A stretch of 64,000 nucleotides of DNA, from positions 150,542-214,541 of the forward strand of contig NZ_JACJQU010000006.1 in assembly GCF_014696825.1 (NCBI RefSeq). Direction: 5' to 3'. A program made the translations under genes and the position numbers. Below are positions 15,966 to 24,212 of this stretch, piece after piece. Positions within the stretch are counted from its first letter, which is position 1, and each line of letters starts with the position of its first letter. The stretch comes from Anabaena sphaerica FACHB-251. GTDB lineage: Bacteria; Cyanobacteriota; Cyanobacteriia; Cyanobacteriales; Nostocaceae. Below the pieces are notes generated by a model that saw only the letters and a list, made by a program, of their open reading frames with translations, was not told the origin of the DNA and did not search any database.

Positions 15966-16588
15966 TTCTCAGTGATCTCAAGCCAGTATTTGATGTGTCA
16001 CTGTGCTATGACTGAATAAATCTGTTAATTAAGGCAAAACTAATGTTTTATTTCTCTGAGAGCAGATGATGTTCACTCCTGCCAGAGTTTTTTACAGAAA
16101 AGTAACTTTCGTACTGCTTGTTTCCCCCCATCTGAAGTAGCACTAACTCGCTTGTTAAATAGGCTTCATCCTGTTTAGCTTTTTTTTGCTGGATGTGATT
16201 ACATCTGGAGTATCCAAGTTTCCATAGCCTATACTCCTCTATTGATGACTATTTACACTTATGTCAAAAGAAGGATTTTTATAGTTAAACTTTGAAGCCG
16301 GGATTTTAGCTGTGGAAAAGCCAGGTCTAATGTTATGAGAGCTACTGGTAAATATTAACCTCTAAATGATACGGAATAGTTTTTTTACCATAGGATCTTC
16401 ATACAAACTTGATAGATTCTTCACACAGGGAATGGAGAGCAGGGGAGCAGGGGAGATGGGGAGATGGGGAGATGGGGAGAATAATGTATTACCTCCTGAC
16501 TCCTGACTCTGTGCAATTGCTCCACTTGGGCAAAGAAGCCCAAAACAGCATTGATCTCTACCTGCTGACACTAAGAAGCACTAGACTT
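15966..16588. other. Intergenic region, no convincing gene
   Basis: AT-rich spacer. It holds a GGGGAGA/GGGGAGC heptamer repeat at about 16435-16482. Frames across the repeat give low-complexity peptides and are not genes. No RNA structure is recognised. Confidence 0.5.
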
Positions 16589-17092
16589 TCAGAACTCAAT
16601 TTTTACCGTGTCACCTACTTGTAAACCTAATTCCGTAGCTCGTCTGGATCTGAGTTCAATTACTTGGTCTATTGGCACGTTAGGACCGTAGGTGGGACAA
16701 GGTTCACTATTACAGGGAGGTGCAGCAGTCTGAATATATTGGATTACCCCATTGTGAAGAAATACCATATCCAAAGATACGGGGACATTCTTCATCCAGA
16801 ATCTGACTGGTTGGGCTGAGGGAAATACAAACAACATACCTCTGTCATCTGGTAAAGCTGGTCGATACATCAATCCCATCATCTGCTGTTCTGGTGTTTC
16901 TGCTACTTCTAAGTTGATTGTTGCCCCGTTGGAAAAAGTCGCTTGAGCAGAAATTGGCAAATTTTGACCTTGAGGGGCTTGTGCTTGAACTTGAGAAGCT
17001 GATGTAGCAGTAGGTTTAGCTGTGCTTGGGGGAGAACAGCCTATGAGTAAAATACTCAGTAATATAGAAAACGAAGTTGCGTGACGAAACAT
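16589..17092 (-). CDS. DUF192 family lipoprotein
   Basis: 167 aa from the ATG at 17092. A signal peptide ends in the lipobox LLIGC (about residues 15-19), followed by a Ser/Thr/Ala linker. The DUF192 domain is clear: ETPEQQMMGLMYRPAL, RGMLFVFP, FWMKNVPVSLDMVF, and a Cys-containing loop before the GLQVGD ending. Function is unsettled; the protein should face the periplasm. Confidence 0.85.
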   Translation of the reverse strand: MFRHATSFSILLSILLIGCSPPSTAKPTATSASQVQAQAPQGQNLPISAQATFSNGATINLEVAETPEQQMMGLMYRPALPDDRGMLFVFPSAQPVRFWMKNVPVSLDMVFLHNGVIQYIQTAAPPCNSEPCPTYGPNVPIDQVIELRSRRATELGLQVGDTVKIEF

Positions 17093-17412
17093 AAGCAGCT
17101 GAAAATTCAAGTTTCTAAATGGACTAGTGCAAGAAGGCAAAAGGCAAAAGGCAAGAGGTATCAGGTAAATAATTAAGGTTTTTTAATTTAGATTTCGATT
17201 TTACAGAAATTTCCACAAAATAGCCCGCTATTTGCAATTATTTTTTTGGTCATCAAAACTTCCACCCTTGTTGAGGTTGGGAGGCTAAAACGCTTAAATG
17301 TAACTTGATATACCTTATGAGGGATTAGTGACCCTATTGCATATCGCCTTTTCCCAATTACCAATTACCAATTACCAGTCACAACTAGAAGCCACATAAC
17401 TTGGGTCAATTT
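17093..17412. other. Intergenic region with heptamer repeats
   Basis: AAGGCAA units at about 17134-17158 and CAATTAC units at about 17354-17382. Nothing else is seen. Confidence 0.5.
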
Positions 17413-19233
17413 CTAAAAAGGTCTATATTCAATCGAGAAGTAAAGTCCATTTTCTTGTAAAGTATTTCCGGTTTTATCGACGTTAACTAGGGGAATACCC
17501 CAATCAAATCTGGCGTTAAAATTTTGACCTACTAATAAGCGTAAGCCTACACCCACTGAAAATAGGGTTTTTTGTTTGATGTCTACATCAGAACTAGAGT
17601 GATTCCAAACAGTACCCAAATCAAAAAAGGGACTTAATTCTAAGGTGGTTTGCCATTTAGGAACGCGAAGAATTGCGGTACGAACTTCTGCGGAGGCAAA
17701 TAAGCCATTATCAGCTAATAAATAATCCTGTCGATAACCACGCACACTCTGTTGGCCACCGGCGCTAAATTGCTCTAGTGCAACTAAAGGGCGATCGCTC
17801 AATTGAATATCTGACCTCAATAATAATGTTGTATCTGGTGTTAATAACCGCAAATATTGAGTTTGTCCACGCCATGTTAAAAACTGACTATCAGGCTCTG
17901 TATCATTATTTGTGGCGTTAAAAGCATTAATTCCCAAGTTAAATTGCGATCGCATCGCAAAAACTTGCTGACTATCTCGCTGTGTATATTCCTGAAAAAA
18001 GCGGAGTGCAGAAATTCTCACTTCTCCTTGATCATTTGCACCTGGAGATAAAGGAAAAGCTTCACCTAAAAGTGTGGTTTCTGATTCTTGTCTGGAAGCT
18101 GTTAACCCCATGGTAAATTCTTTGGTGGGGCTTTGATACAGGGGTTGACGGTAGGTAAGTTGATAGTTGCGGGATGCAGATTGAATATCTAAGACGTTGA
18201 AAGGGTCTTCAATAATGTTGGTACTGGTGCGACTGTAGCTCAAGCCGATAGTACCGTTGTGGGGGTTAATTGGGAAAGTATAGCTGAGATCATCGAGGGA
18301 GTTGCTACCGTCAGTGTTGATATAGCCAACACGAAAGCGATCGCCAAATCCGAAAAGATTGTTGTGATTGATTTGCAGTTGACGACGTACACTACCAACA
18401 CTAGGCGATCGCTGATTATCAATACTGATCTGCCCAGAAAAAGCGTCAGCTTCTCGCACTTTAATTTCTAATACGCTCACACCAGCACGAGAACCGGCAG
18501 CTAATTCTGCTGATAAATTAGCAATTAAAGGATCAAGTTGCAGCATTTGCAAAGCTTGAAGCAAGCGATTTTGATCCAAAGGTGCTTTCGTTGCTAATGC
18601 CAATCTACTGCGTACATAACCAGGGCGCAATCTGTTTAACCCGGAAATATTAATTGATTCGACTTTACCTTCAATTACTGCAATTTTTACCACTCCATCT
18701 TTTAATTCTTGGGGAGGAATAAAAGCTCCAGAAGTGATATAACCCTGCTCTAAATATAATTCATTAATGACTTCTTTAGCTTTCAATAATTCAGCAAAAG
18801 AAATAGGGGTATTTGTAAAATCTTTAAGTTTATTTGCCAGTTCTTCTTGACTGAAAACTGTACTACCAATAACTTCAAACTTTGTAACTGTAATTGTCCC
18901 AGGAATATCTCCTAGTGATGGCTGGGGAGTCGTTGGAGTTGTATCTGGTTTGGGAAGTAATTCTTCTAGGGGTGGTAAGGGTGTTTCTGGTAAAGGTAAG
19001 GGTGTTTCTGGTAGAGGTCCAAGATTAGGTAATACGAATACTGGCAGTTGTTTTTCTGTTTCCCTGAGTTGCTCAGATGTTGGTGTGACAGTTTGGCTAA
19101 TTATTTGAGCATTGACTGGTAATAGAAGGCTGGAAATAAAAAATTCGCAAGACAAAATGTAAAAATAAAGTATGGATTTTTTTAACTTTTTATTTTTAAT
19201 GATCCTGAGTTGATTTTTCACTTTTCCCCACAC
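17413..19233 (-). CDS. ShlB/FhaC/HecB-type two-partner secretion transporter (Omp85 superfamily)
   Basis: 606 aa. An N-terminal signal-anchor (residues 18-42) precedes a Pro-rich linker with repeated LPETPLP. POTRA-type domains follow: TVTKFEVIGSTVFSQEEL and VEGKVESINISGLNRL. A 16-strand-type beta barrel occupies about residues 250-606, with the hallmark SVRGYRQDY motif in the L6 region and a terminal aromatic (RPF). It should translocate a TpsA-type exoprotein across the outer membrane; no TpsA partner is adjacent. Start is GTG at 19233. Confidence 0.85.
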   Translation of the reverse strand: MWGKVKNQLRIIKNKKLKKSILYFYILSCEFFISSLLLPVNAQIISQTVTPTSEQLRETEKQLPVFVLPNLGPLPETPLPLPETPLPPLEELLPKPDTTPTTPQPSLGDIPGTITVTKFEVIGSTVFSQEELANKLKDFTNTPISFAELLKAKEVINELYLEQGYITSGAFIPPQELKDGVVKIAVIEGKVESINISGLNRLRPGYVRSRLALATKAPLDQNRLLQALQMLQLDPLIANLSAELAAGSRAGVSVLEIKVREADAFSGQISIDNQRSPSVGSVRRQLQINHNNLFGFGDRFRVGYINTDGSNSLDDLSYTFPINPHNGTIGLSYSRTSTNIIEDPFNVLDIQSASRNYQLTYRQPLYQSPTKEFTMGLTASRQESETTLLGEAFPLSPGANDQGEVRISALRFFQEYTQRDSQQVFAMRSQFNLGINAFNATNNDTEPDSQFLTWRGQTQYLRLLTPDTTLLLRSDIQLSDRPLVALEQFSAGGQQSVRGYRQDYLLADNGLFASAEVRTAILRVPKWQTTLELSPFFDLGTVWNHSSSDVDIKQKTLFSVGVGLRLLVGQNFNARFDWGIPLVNVDKTGNTLQENGLYFSIEYRPF

Positions 19234-19735
19234 ACCTTAATTTCAAACTGACGATTTAACAATTATTGAATCAAACACAATACTTGCTTTTTATTGAATA
19301 AATAAGTTAAAATTGCTATTTTATTACTGTCTCTATTTCCGAGAATATATAAGCTAGGGCGGAAAACAATAACAATGTTTTTTGTGTAAAATCTCAGACA
19401 ATTGTTACTTTAATCATAGCAGTAAATGTAATTAGCTTATTGCTTACTTGATTGTTATTTGATTTATAATTCATGACAAGCCCAGCAAAGACAGCCCATA
19501 TAGCTGCATAATTCTAGCCTGCGGGTGATTTTATGGATCAATAAAATTAGTTACAGTTATAGTTAATACCAATTTTGTATGAAGATGCGCTAATGTGCAA
19601 GAAATAAAAATGAACCACGAAGACACGTTCGCGTAGCGTCCCGTTAGGGATAGGACACGAAGAGAAGAGGCAAGGAGATAATTTGGGCTTTAACACTGAG
19701 CGAAGCGATGCACTGAGCTTGTCGAAGTACCGAAG
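19234..19735. other. Intergenic region with short dispersed repeats
   Basis: AT-rich. It contains GCGTAGCGTCCCGTTAGGGA at about 19631-19651 and a GCGAAGCGATG/GAGCTTGTCGAAG stretch at about 19700-19728, both repeat types common in Nostocales. No gene is seen. Confidence 0.5.
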
Positions 19736-19922
19736 TGTAAAATTTAGCAGTCGCAGAATCAAAACTAAGCTTTATAAAGCAGGTAATGGTAAACTGATTC
19801 ACGCTGATATTAATGGTAGTTTAAATATTTTAAAAAAAGTAGTCCCGACAGCTTTTAGTCTAGGGATAGAGGGCGTTGTAGTCCGCCCTGTTGGGGTTAT
19901 TCCCGGCAAACAAACGGCATGA
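19736..19922 (+). pseudogene. TnpB (IS200/IS605 family) 3' remnant
   Basis: The frame reads RRIKTKLYKAGNGKLIHAD, then INGSLNILKKVVPTAF and GIEGVVVRPVGVIP. This is the conserved end of TnpB, with the last RuvC aspartate in HADINGS. The rest of the gene and its companion tnpA are absent. Confidence 0.75.
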
Positions 19923-19958
19923 CATATTTGTCTATGCTTTTTGGAACTATTTATCAAC

Positions 19959-20567
19959 CTACTCAGGTTTTACGAAAATAGTTAGCAGTACGGGACCTAA
20001 TAAATAATAATGACCTAAACACAAAAGTCCAGCACCAGAGCCTAGTTGTTGACGTTGTTCTTGATTATAAAATTTAATTCCAGCCGGAGAATTTGCCATA
20101 AATTGAAATGCTGAATTATTAGCAGTTATATCAACTAAATAAAATCTTCCACCGGGAGCAAGTACCCGCGCTACTTCACTTAACACTCTTTCTGGTTGAG
20201 AATAATGTAAGAAACTGATAGTGTTAAAAACAGCATCAAATTGACCTTCAGCAAAAGGAAGTGATTCCGCATTACCTTCCAGATAAATTAATCGTGGACG
20301 ATGGTGATTACTTTGTCTAGCTACGCGCAACATTTGGGGAGATAAATCTAAACCTGTACCGCGTAAGTCAGGAAACTCACTGGCTAATCTATTTAGTAAG
20401 CGTCCGGTTCCACAACCTAAGTCAAGAACGTTGGCATTTGCTGGGAGTTCAATTTTGGAAATTAATCTTTTATGGATAGCTTGGTAGATAAAAGAAGGAA
20501 ATGTCCAATCGTAACTTGATGCCCAACGATCAAAGATTTGTTTTTTATTATTGATAAATTTATTCAT
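19959..20567 (-). CDS. Class I SAM-dependent methyltransferase (UbiE/Methyltransf_11-like)
   Basis: 202 aa. SAM-binding motif I is VLDLGCGTGRLL (about residues 47-58), then TGLDLSPQML, the acidic FDAVFNTISFLHY loop and LAPGGRFYLVD. The opening FDRWASSYDWTF is typical of quinone- or lipid-type methyltransferases. Substrate unknown. Confidence 0.8.
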   Translation of the reverse strand: MNKFINNKKQIFDRWASSYDWTFPSFIYQAIHKRLISKIELPANANVLDLGCGTGRLLNRLASEFPDLRGTGLDLSPQMLRVARQSNHHRPRLIYLEGNAESLPFAEGQFDAVFNTISFLHYSQPERVLSEVARVLAPGGRFYLVDITANNSAFQFMANSPAGIKFYNQEQRQQLGSGAGLLCLGHYYLLGPVLLTIFVKPE

Positions 20568-20684
20568 AGATGACAGGGATGAGGAAATAGTTATCTATAT
20601 CTATTGTAATTTTAATTTGCTCCTGTCAGGGCGGGCTGTCCTGCCTCCTGCCCATCCCACAAGAGTTTTACACAAGAAGATCCC

Positions 20685-20725
20685 CCCAAACCCCTTAGAA
20701 AGAGGGGTTAAGAGATGTTATCAGT
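20685..20725. repeat. Small palindrome of the CCCCTAACC/GGTTAGGGG type
   Basis: AACCCCTTAGAAAGAGGGGTT forms a short hairpin preceded by GATCCCCCC. Related hairpins lie at 27766-27810, 47376-47511 and 56870-56962. Confidence 0.55.
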
Positions 20726-20755
20726 AACAGGGTTTTGGTGAAGTTGTATTACTGC

Positions 20756-21355
20756 TCACAAAGTAGCTACCAGTTCCTGTAATCTTTCTCTTCCGTCTCG
20801 AAATACAGACCAACCATCTCCGACTAAAACCGCTTGCACTTTTGTTAATTCGGCTAAAGAGCGAACCGAAGCAATAGCTTGTTCTCGATTTAGTAACTTG
20901 TTGTCTGGTAAGATTGTCAAGCTACCCGCTGAAGGCGATCGCACCAAATCACCAGTAATTAAAGTTGTTTCCTCTAGTAGTAAAGCTAGTTCACCGGGAG
21001 TTTTCGAGCCTTGCAGTTCAATCACTTTTAGTCCTGGTACTAATTCTTCACCATCTGTCAACCAGCGATCGCAAGGGATGGGGAAATTTTCCTTCTCAGC
21101 TAGGGGTGCAGCAATTTTGGCATAGGTTTGATTAGCAATTTCCTTGGCTGACCGGAGATGATCTGAGTTTGTCAGTACAATCCAAACCACACCACCGAGA
21201 GATTCCAGATGATTCCAATCATGGTTTGATAAAGCTACTGGATCAATTAAGATATTACCCTCTGGACGAATCCAGGCGAACCCATTAAAATCAATATTTC
21301 TTGTCGGGTTAAAACAAGACCAGGTATATAAATCGGGACGGTGCAGAGATTTCAT
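20756..21355 (-). CDS. Metallo-beta-lactamase-fold protein
   Basis: 199 aa. The fold is suggested by GNILIDPVAL, WIVLTNSDHLRSA (where HxHxDH is degenerate, only DH remaining), SKTPGELALLLEE, LITGDLV and AVLVGDG. The missing histidines imply altered or lost metal binding relative to classical hydrolases. Conserved in cyanobacteria, role unknown. Confidence 0.65.
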   Translation of the reverse strand: MKSLHRPDLYTWSCFNPTRNIDFNGFAWIRPEGNILIDPVALSNHDWNHLESLGGVVWIVLTNSDHLRSAKEIANQTYAKIAAPLAEKENFPIPCDRWLTDGEELVPGLKVIELQGSKTPGELALLLEETTLITGDLVRSPSAGSLTILPDNKLLNREQAIASVRSLAELTKVQAVLVGDGWSVFRDGRERLQELVATL

Positions 21356-21598
21356 GTTGATTCTGGCTTGTGAACCTTCTATAGTTTGTGTTGATTAGGC
21401 AGCATCAATAACAATCTATCATTCATACTTCCCTAATTGCGAAAATTTTGCAGTTTCTGTTGTCACAAGCATAGGCAATTGAGCATGAATCGGTTAAATA
21501 CTGGATACTTTTATAACATGGCGCATTTGCGAGGTTCCCGCCAAGAAGTAGATTTTCTAGCTATATGTAGAGACATTATTGTGAACATTGCAACACCC

Positions 21599-21663
21599 AG
21601 ATCCCCGACTTCTGACATCAATTCATAATTTATTTACAAGATAAAAAAAGAAGTCGGGGATCT
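21599..21663. repeat. Hairpin element, AGATCCCCGACTTCT family (copy 1)
   Basis: Perfect 15-bp inverted repeat AGATCCCCGACTTCT ... AGAAGTCGGGGATCT around 35 bp. Relatives are at 32453-32518, 33236-33301, 37123-37151, 49731-49796 and 63470-63535. The stems are conserved and the loops differ. Confidence 0.9.
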
Positions 21664-21939
21664 TATTTTTCACGACTCATTGAGCATTGCTATATAACAT
21701 TTATAAATTTGTAGGGGTAAAGCGCATTGCTGAATTCTTAGTCAGTCATGTAGAGCTACAAGATATAATTTAATTTATGTTAAAAACATCAGCCATAAGA
21801 TAGAAGGCAAAAAGCGGTTAATCGAAGTTAATCAATATTGTCATCAGCAAAAGATGACCTTAGTATTGAGAACACAATAACTCTCTATTAAGACACTCAA
21901 GTTCCAAGTTAGAAGCTGAGAAGTTGGATAAAATCTAAT

Positions 21940-22066
21940 TAAGTCAGCGGGAAAAAACCGAAGTATGTAACAAAAAGTAAATTCACCAAAACCCTCTTCC
22001 CCGTTCCCCGTTAAGAGTTCCCTGTTCCCTTGTCATAACGACAATTTTTAACGCCCACTTACTTAA
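21940..22066. mobile_element. MITE with TAAGTAAG-type ends, copy 2
   Basis: The inner ~115 bp are identical to the element at 9083-9212. The right end TTTTTAACGCCCACTTACTTA is exact; the left end is slightly altered (TTAAGTCAGCGGGAAAAA). Confidence 0.8.
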
Positions 22067-22089
22067 TTTTTCATCAGAGAGGTTACTGT

Positions 22090-22173
22090 ACAAATTTGGT
22101 AGAACTTACTGCCAAAGTAGCCATAAATCCTCTGTCCTTTTTGCTAATATTCATTGTCGGAATTATCGGCTGA
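22090..22173 (+). pseudogene. Possible 3' remnant of a membrane protein gene
   Basis: Just after the MITE, 27 codons read TNLVELTAKVAINPLSF, then LLIFIVGIIG and stop: an amphipathic stretch followed by a hydrophobic C-terminal helix. The composition looks protein-like, but the family is not recognised and chance is possible. Confidence 0.25.
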
Positions 22174-22282
22174 TAAATTCAGGTCTTAAAGCATTATTTA
22201 CCCTTGAGAAAGTGGGAATTAATGTTGTAATTAGTCCAATTCAAGACTATAACTTCGCATCAAAAAATCAGGAGTATTTTCT

Positions 22283-22645
22283 ATGATGATGATGATGACT
22301 GAATCCATGACTACTGAAATGCAAACTTGCTTGAACGCTTGCATGGAATGTCATAAGATATGCTTGGAAACCATGACATACTGCATTACCAAAGGTGGTA
22401 GGCACATGGATATGGGGATGATGAGCATGATGCGCGACTGCTCAGAAATGTGCATGATGTGTACGAGCATGATGATGAATGGTTCCGAGTTCATGGGTCG
22501 TACTTGTATGCTGTGTGCAGAAATGTGCGATCGCACTGCCGCAGCTTGTGAAACAATGAGTGATGATAACAAGATGAGGGAATGTGCCGCAGCTTGCCGG
22601 AGATGTGCGGAAACTTGCAGATCGATGCAAATGGCGCGTGCTTAA
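22283..22645 (+). CDS. Four-helix-bundle copper-storage-like protein (Csp/DUF326)
   Basis: 120 aa with 16 Cys and about 28 Met. The Cys occur as CxxxC and CxxC pairs along helices (TCLNACMECHKIC, MCMMC, TCMLCAEMC, CAAACRRCAETC), as in Csp3-type proteins whose helical bundle is lined with Cys binding many Cu(I) ions. There is no signal peptide, so it is cytosolic. The start is set by CAGGAG about 10 bp before the ATG; it opens with five consecutive Met codons. It lies among mobile elements with no copper transporter next to it. Confidence 0.85.
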   Translation: MMMMMTESMTTEMQTCLNACMECHKICLETMTYCITKGGRHMDMGMMSMMRDCSEMCMMCTSMMMNGSEFMGRTCMLCAEMCDRTAAACETMSDDNKMRECAAACRRCAETCRSMQMARA

Positions 22646-22789
22646 TTTGATTAACTAGCAGAATTTTCTCTGCAACCTATTCAGGCGCTCAGGCTTTTTT
22701 GGTTTGGGCGCTTACGGTTTTTGAACGGATTTTTATGTATCGGAAAACAGAGGATGAATTAAAATGAAAATAAACAGCGAGTAGGAAGT

Positions 22790-23239
22790 ATGAGTAAAAC
22801 ATCAGTCAAAAATCTATACGAACAAGATTTTTCTCTTTGGGTTGAGGATACAGTAAGTAAATTAAAAGCACGAGATAATGATAATTTAGATTGGGATAAT
22901 TTAATTGAAGAGGTAGAGTCTTTGGGGAAAAGTCAGCGTAAAACTGTCAGGAGTTTTTTGGTGCGTTTATTGGAACATTTGTTAAAGCGGTGTTATGTAC
23001 CAATGTCAGACTGTTATCGGGGTTGGGAAATCGAAATTAGAAATTTTCGTCAACGGTTACAAATTGAGTTAGAAGACTCACCAAGTTTGAAAGGTTTCGT
23101 TTTAGAAATTCTTACTAAAAGCTATGAAATGGCTTTGGAAAATGTCAGAGATGGTTATCCTGATGTTTATTTTTCTGAAGTTTGTCCATTTCCTAGTGAT
23201 GTAGATGCTTTGTTAACTAAGAAGTTTTGGGAAGAATAA
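22790..23239 (+). CDS. DUF29 family protein
   Basis: 149 aa. Family signature: LYEQDFSLWVEDTVSKLK, then NLIEEVESLGKSQRK, LLEHLLKRCY, the SPSLKG turn and a final CPFP. DUF29 proteins are abundant in cyanobacteria and of unknown function. A second, diverged copy lies at 33450. Confidence 0.85.
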   Translation: MSKTSVKNLYEQDFSLWVEDTVSKLKARDNDNLDWDNLIEEVESLGKSQRKTVRSFLVRLLEHLLKRCYVPMSDCYRGWEIEIRNFRQRLQIELEDSPSLKGFVLEILTKSYEMALENVRDGYPDVYFSEVCPFPSDVDALLTKKFWEE

Positions 23240-24050
23240 TGATTATTTGTGGTAGGGGTTTAGCAATGCTAAACTCTTACAAACACGATACATATACATA
23301 ATTTTTATTTGCTTTTAGTTAAATACAGTACACTAGATATAAGTGCCATACAGAGATTAATGGTAAAACTCTGTGTTGCTGAAGAAAGCAGATTTGCAAT
23401 TTTTAACTTATCTCATATATAATTATGTGTGCTTTAATTTAAAACCATATTTTTCAAAAAAATAAGGTTAATTTATTGTGTCTATTAAACATAAAAAGCT
23501 AACGCATTTTTTAATTCACTGAAAATAGAACATAGGTAATATTGTTACTTCCCATCTATTCATGCTACTAACGCAGCTTAATTACCATTAAATCTCTTAT
23601 TTGTCAATACCTCAATTTCTGACCATCAAATAACAGCATCGAATTTTGGCAAAATTTGTTTCAGAAGTCCTTGATTAATTTATTAAGTTTTGTATTATTT
23701 CTTGTTTGCAATTTCTGAAGTGTTTATAGATAAAGGCTTTCAAAGTTATACCTTCAACTCAATCTTACAAATAGACACAATAATCGAAATTACAAATTCT
23801 CATAAATGATAGCAGATAGCTGAAAGTATTGCAACCTCGTTGATCAATAGAAATAATTCTCAATTAATTGTTAAGAAAATATAAAGGGAAAATTCTGGGA
23901 ATTATAAATTTTTAAACTATTGGAAGAGTTGCATAAGTGTTACTTATTAAATGCACAATAGAGAGCGATCGCTTTTTACTGCCTTAATAAAATGGAATGT
24001 GTTAAAGTAGCTTACTGTCACTACTGTTTATTTATTGAAACACAGTAAAT

Positions 24051-24092
24051 TATCCTGTAAATCCTCAAATTCTGTAAATCCTGATTCAGATA
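24051..24092. repeat. AATCCTGTAAATCC...CTGATTCAGA repeat
   Basis: A short repeat also seen at about 32531-32570, 34925-34968, 34972-35015 and 44013-44055, often ending in CCTGATTCAGACAA. It looks like an interspersed heptad-derived repeat. Confidence 0.7.
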
Positions 24093-24103
24093 AATTCTCG
24101 TTT

Positions 24104-24209
24104 CCATACTCTGTATGGGAATGAATTCTAGAAGGCAGAGCCTTCGCTGAGATTTCTGTTAGAGGCAGAGCCTCTTAATAGCATTCCCAGCCGGAGACTG
24201 GGAACGAGA
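24104..24209. mobile_element. MITE-like element with CTCGTTCCCA ends
   Basis: The left end (24104 on, CTCGTTTCCATACTCTGTAT) and the inverted right end (CTCGTTCCCAGTCTCCGGCT read on the minus strand) match over about 27 bp. Inside, two copies of GGCAGAGCCT form small palindromes. No coding capacity. Confidence 0.7.
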
Positions 24210-24212
24210 GGA

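Larger units (their letters stand above)
21356..22282. other. Long intergenic region with two mobile palindromes and a gene remnant
   Basis: Holds a 65-bp hairpin element (21599-21663), a MITE copy (21940-22066) and a short 3' gene remnant (22090-22173). The last 40 bp carry the ribosome binding site (CAGGAG) of the copper protein gene. No other gene is seen. Confidence 0.6.
23240..24212. other. Long AT-rich intergenic region
   Basis: Nearly 1 kb with no coding frame I can support. The right end carries the AATCCTGTAAATCC repeat (24051-24092) and an inverted-repeat element (24104-24209). An unannotated RNA is possible, but nothing is recognisable. Confidence 0.5.

Noticed and set aside
16362-16624. 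Two overlapping short frames on both strands
   Set aside because: They cross a GGGGAGA repeat, are low in complexity and have no family resemblance.
22081-22120. TACTGTA near 22085 as a fifth operator copy
   Set aside because: The second half is missing at the 12-bp spacing and no sulfur gene follows.
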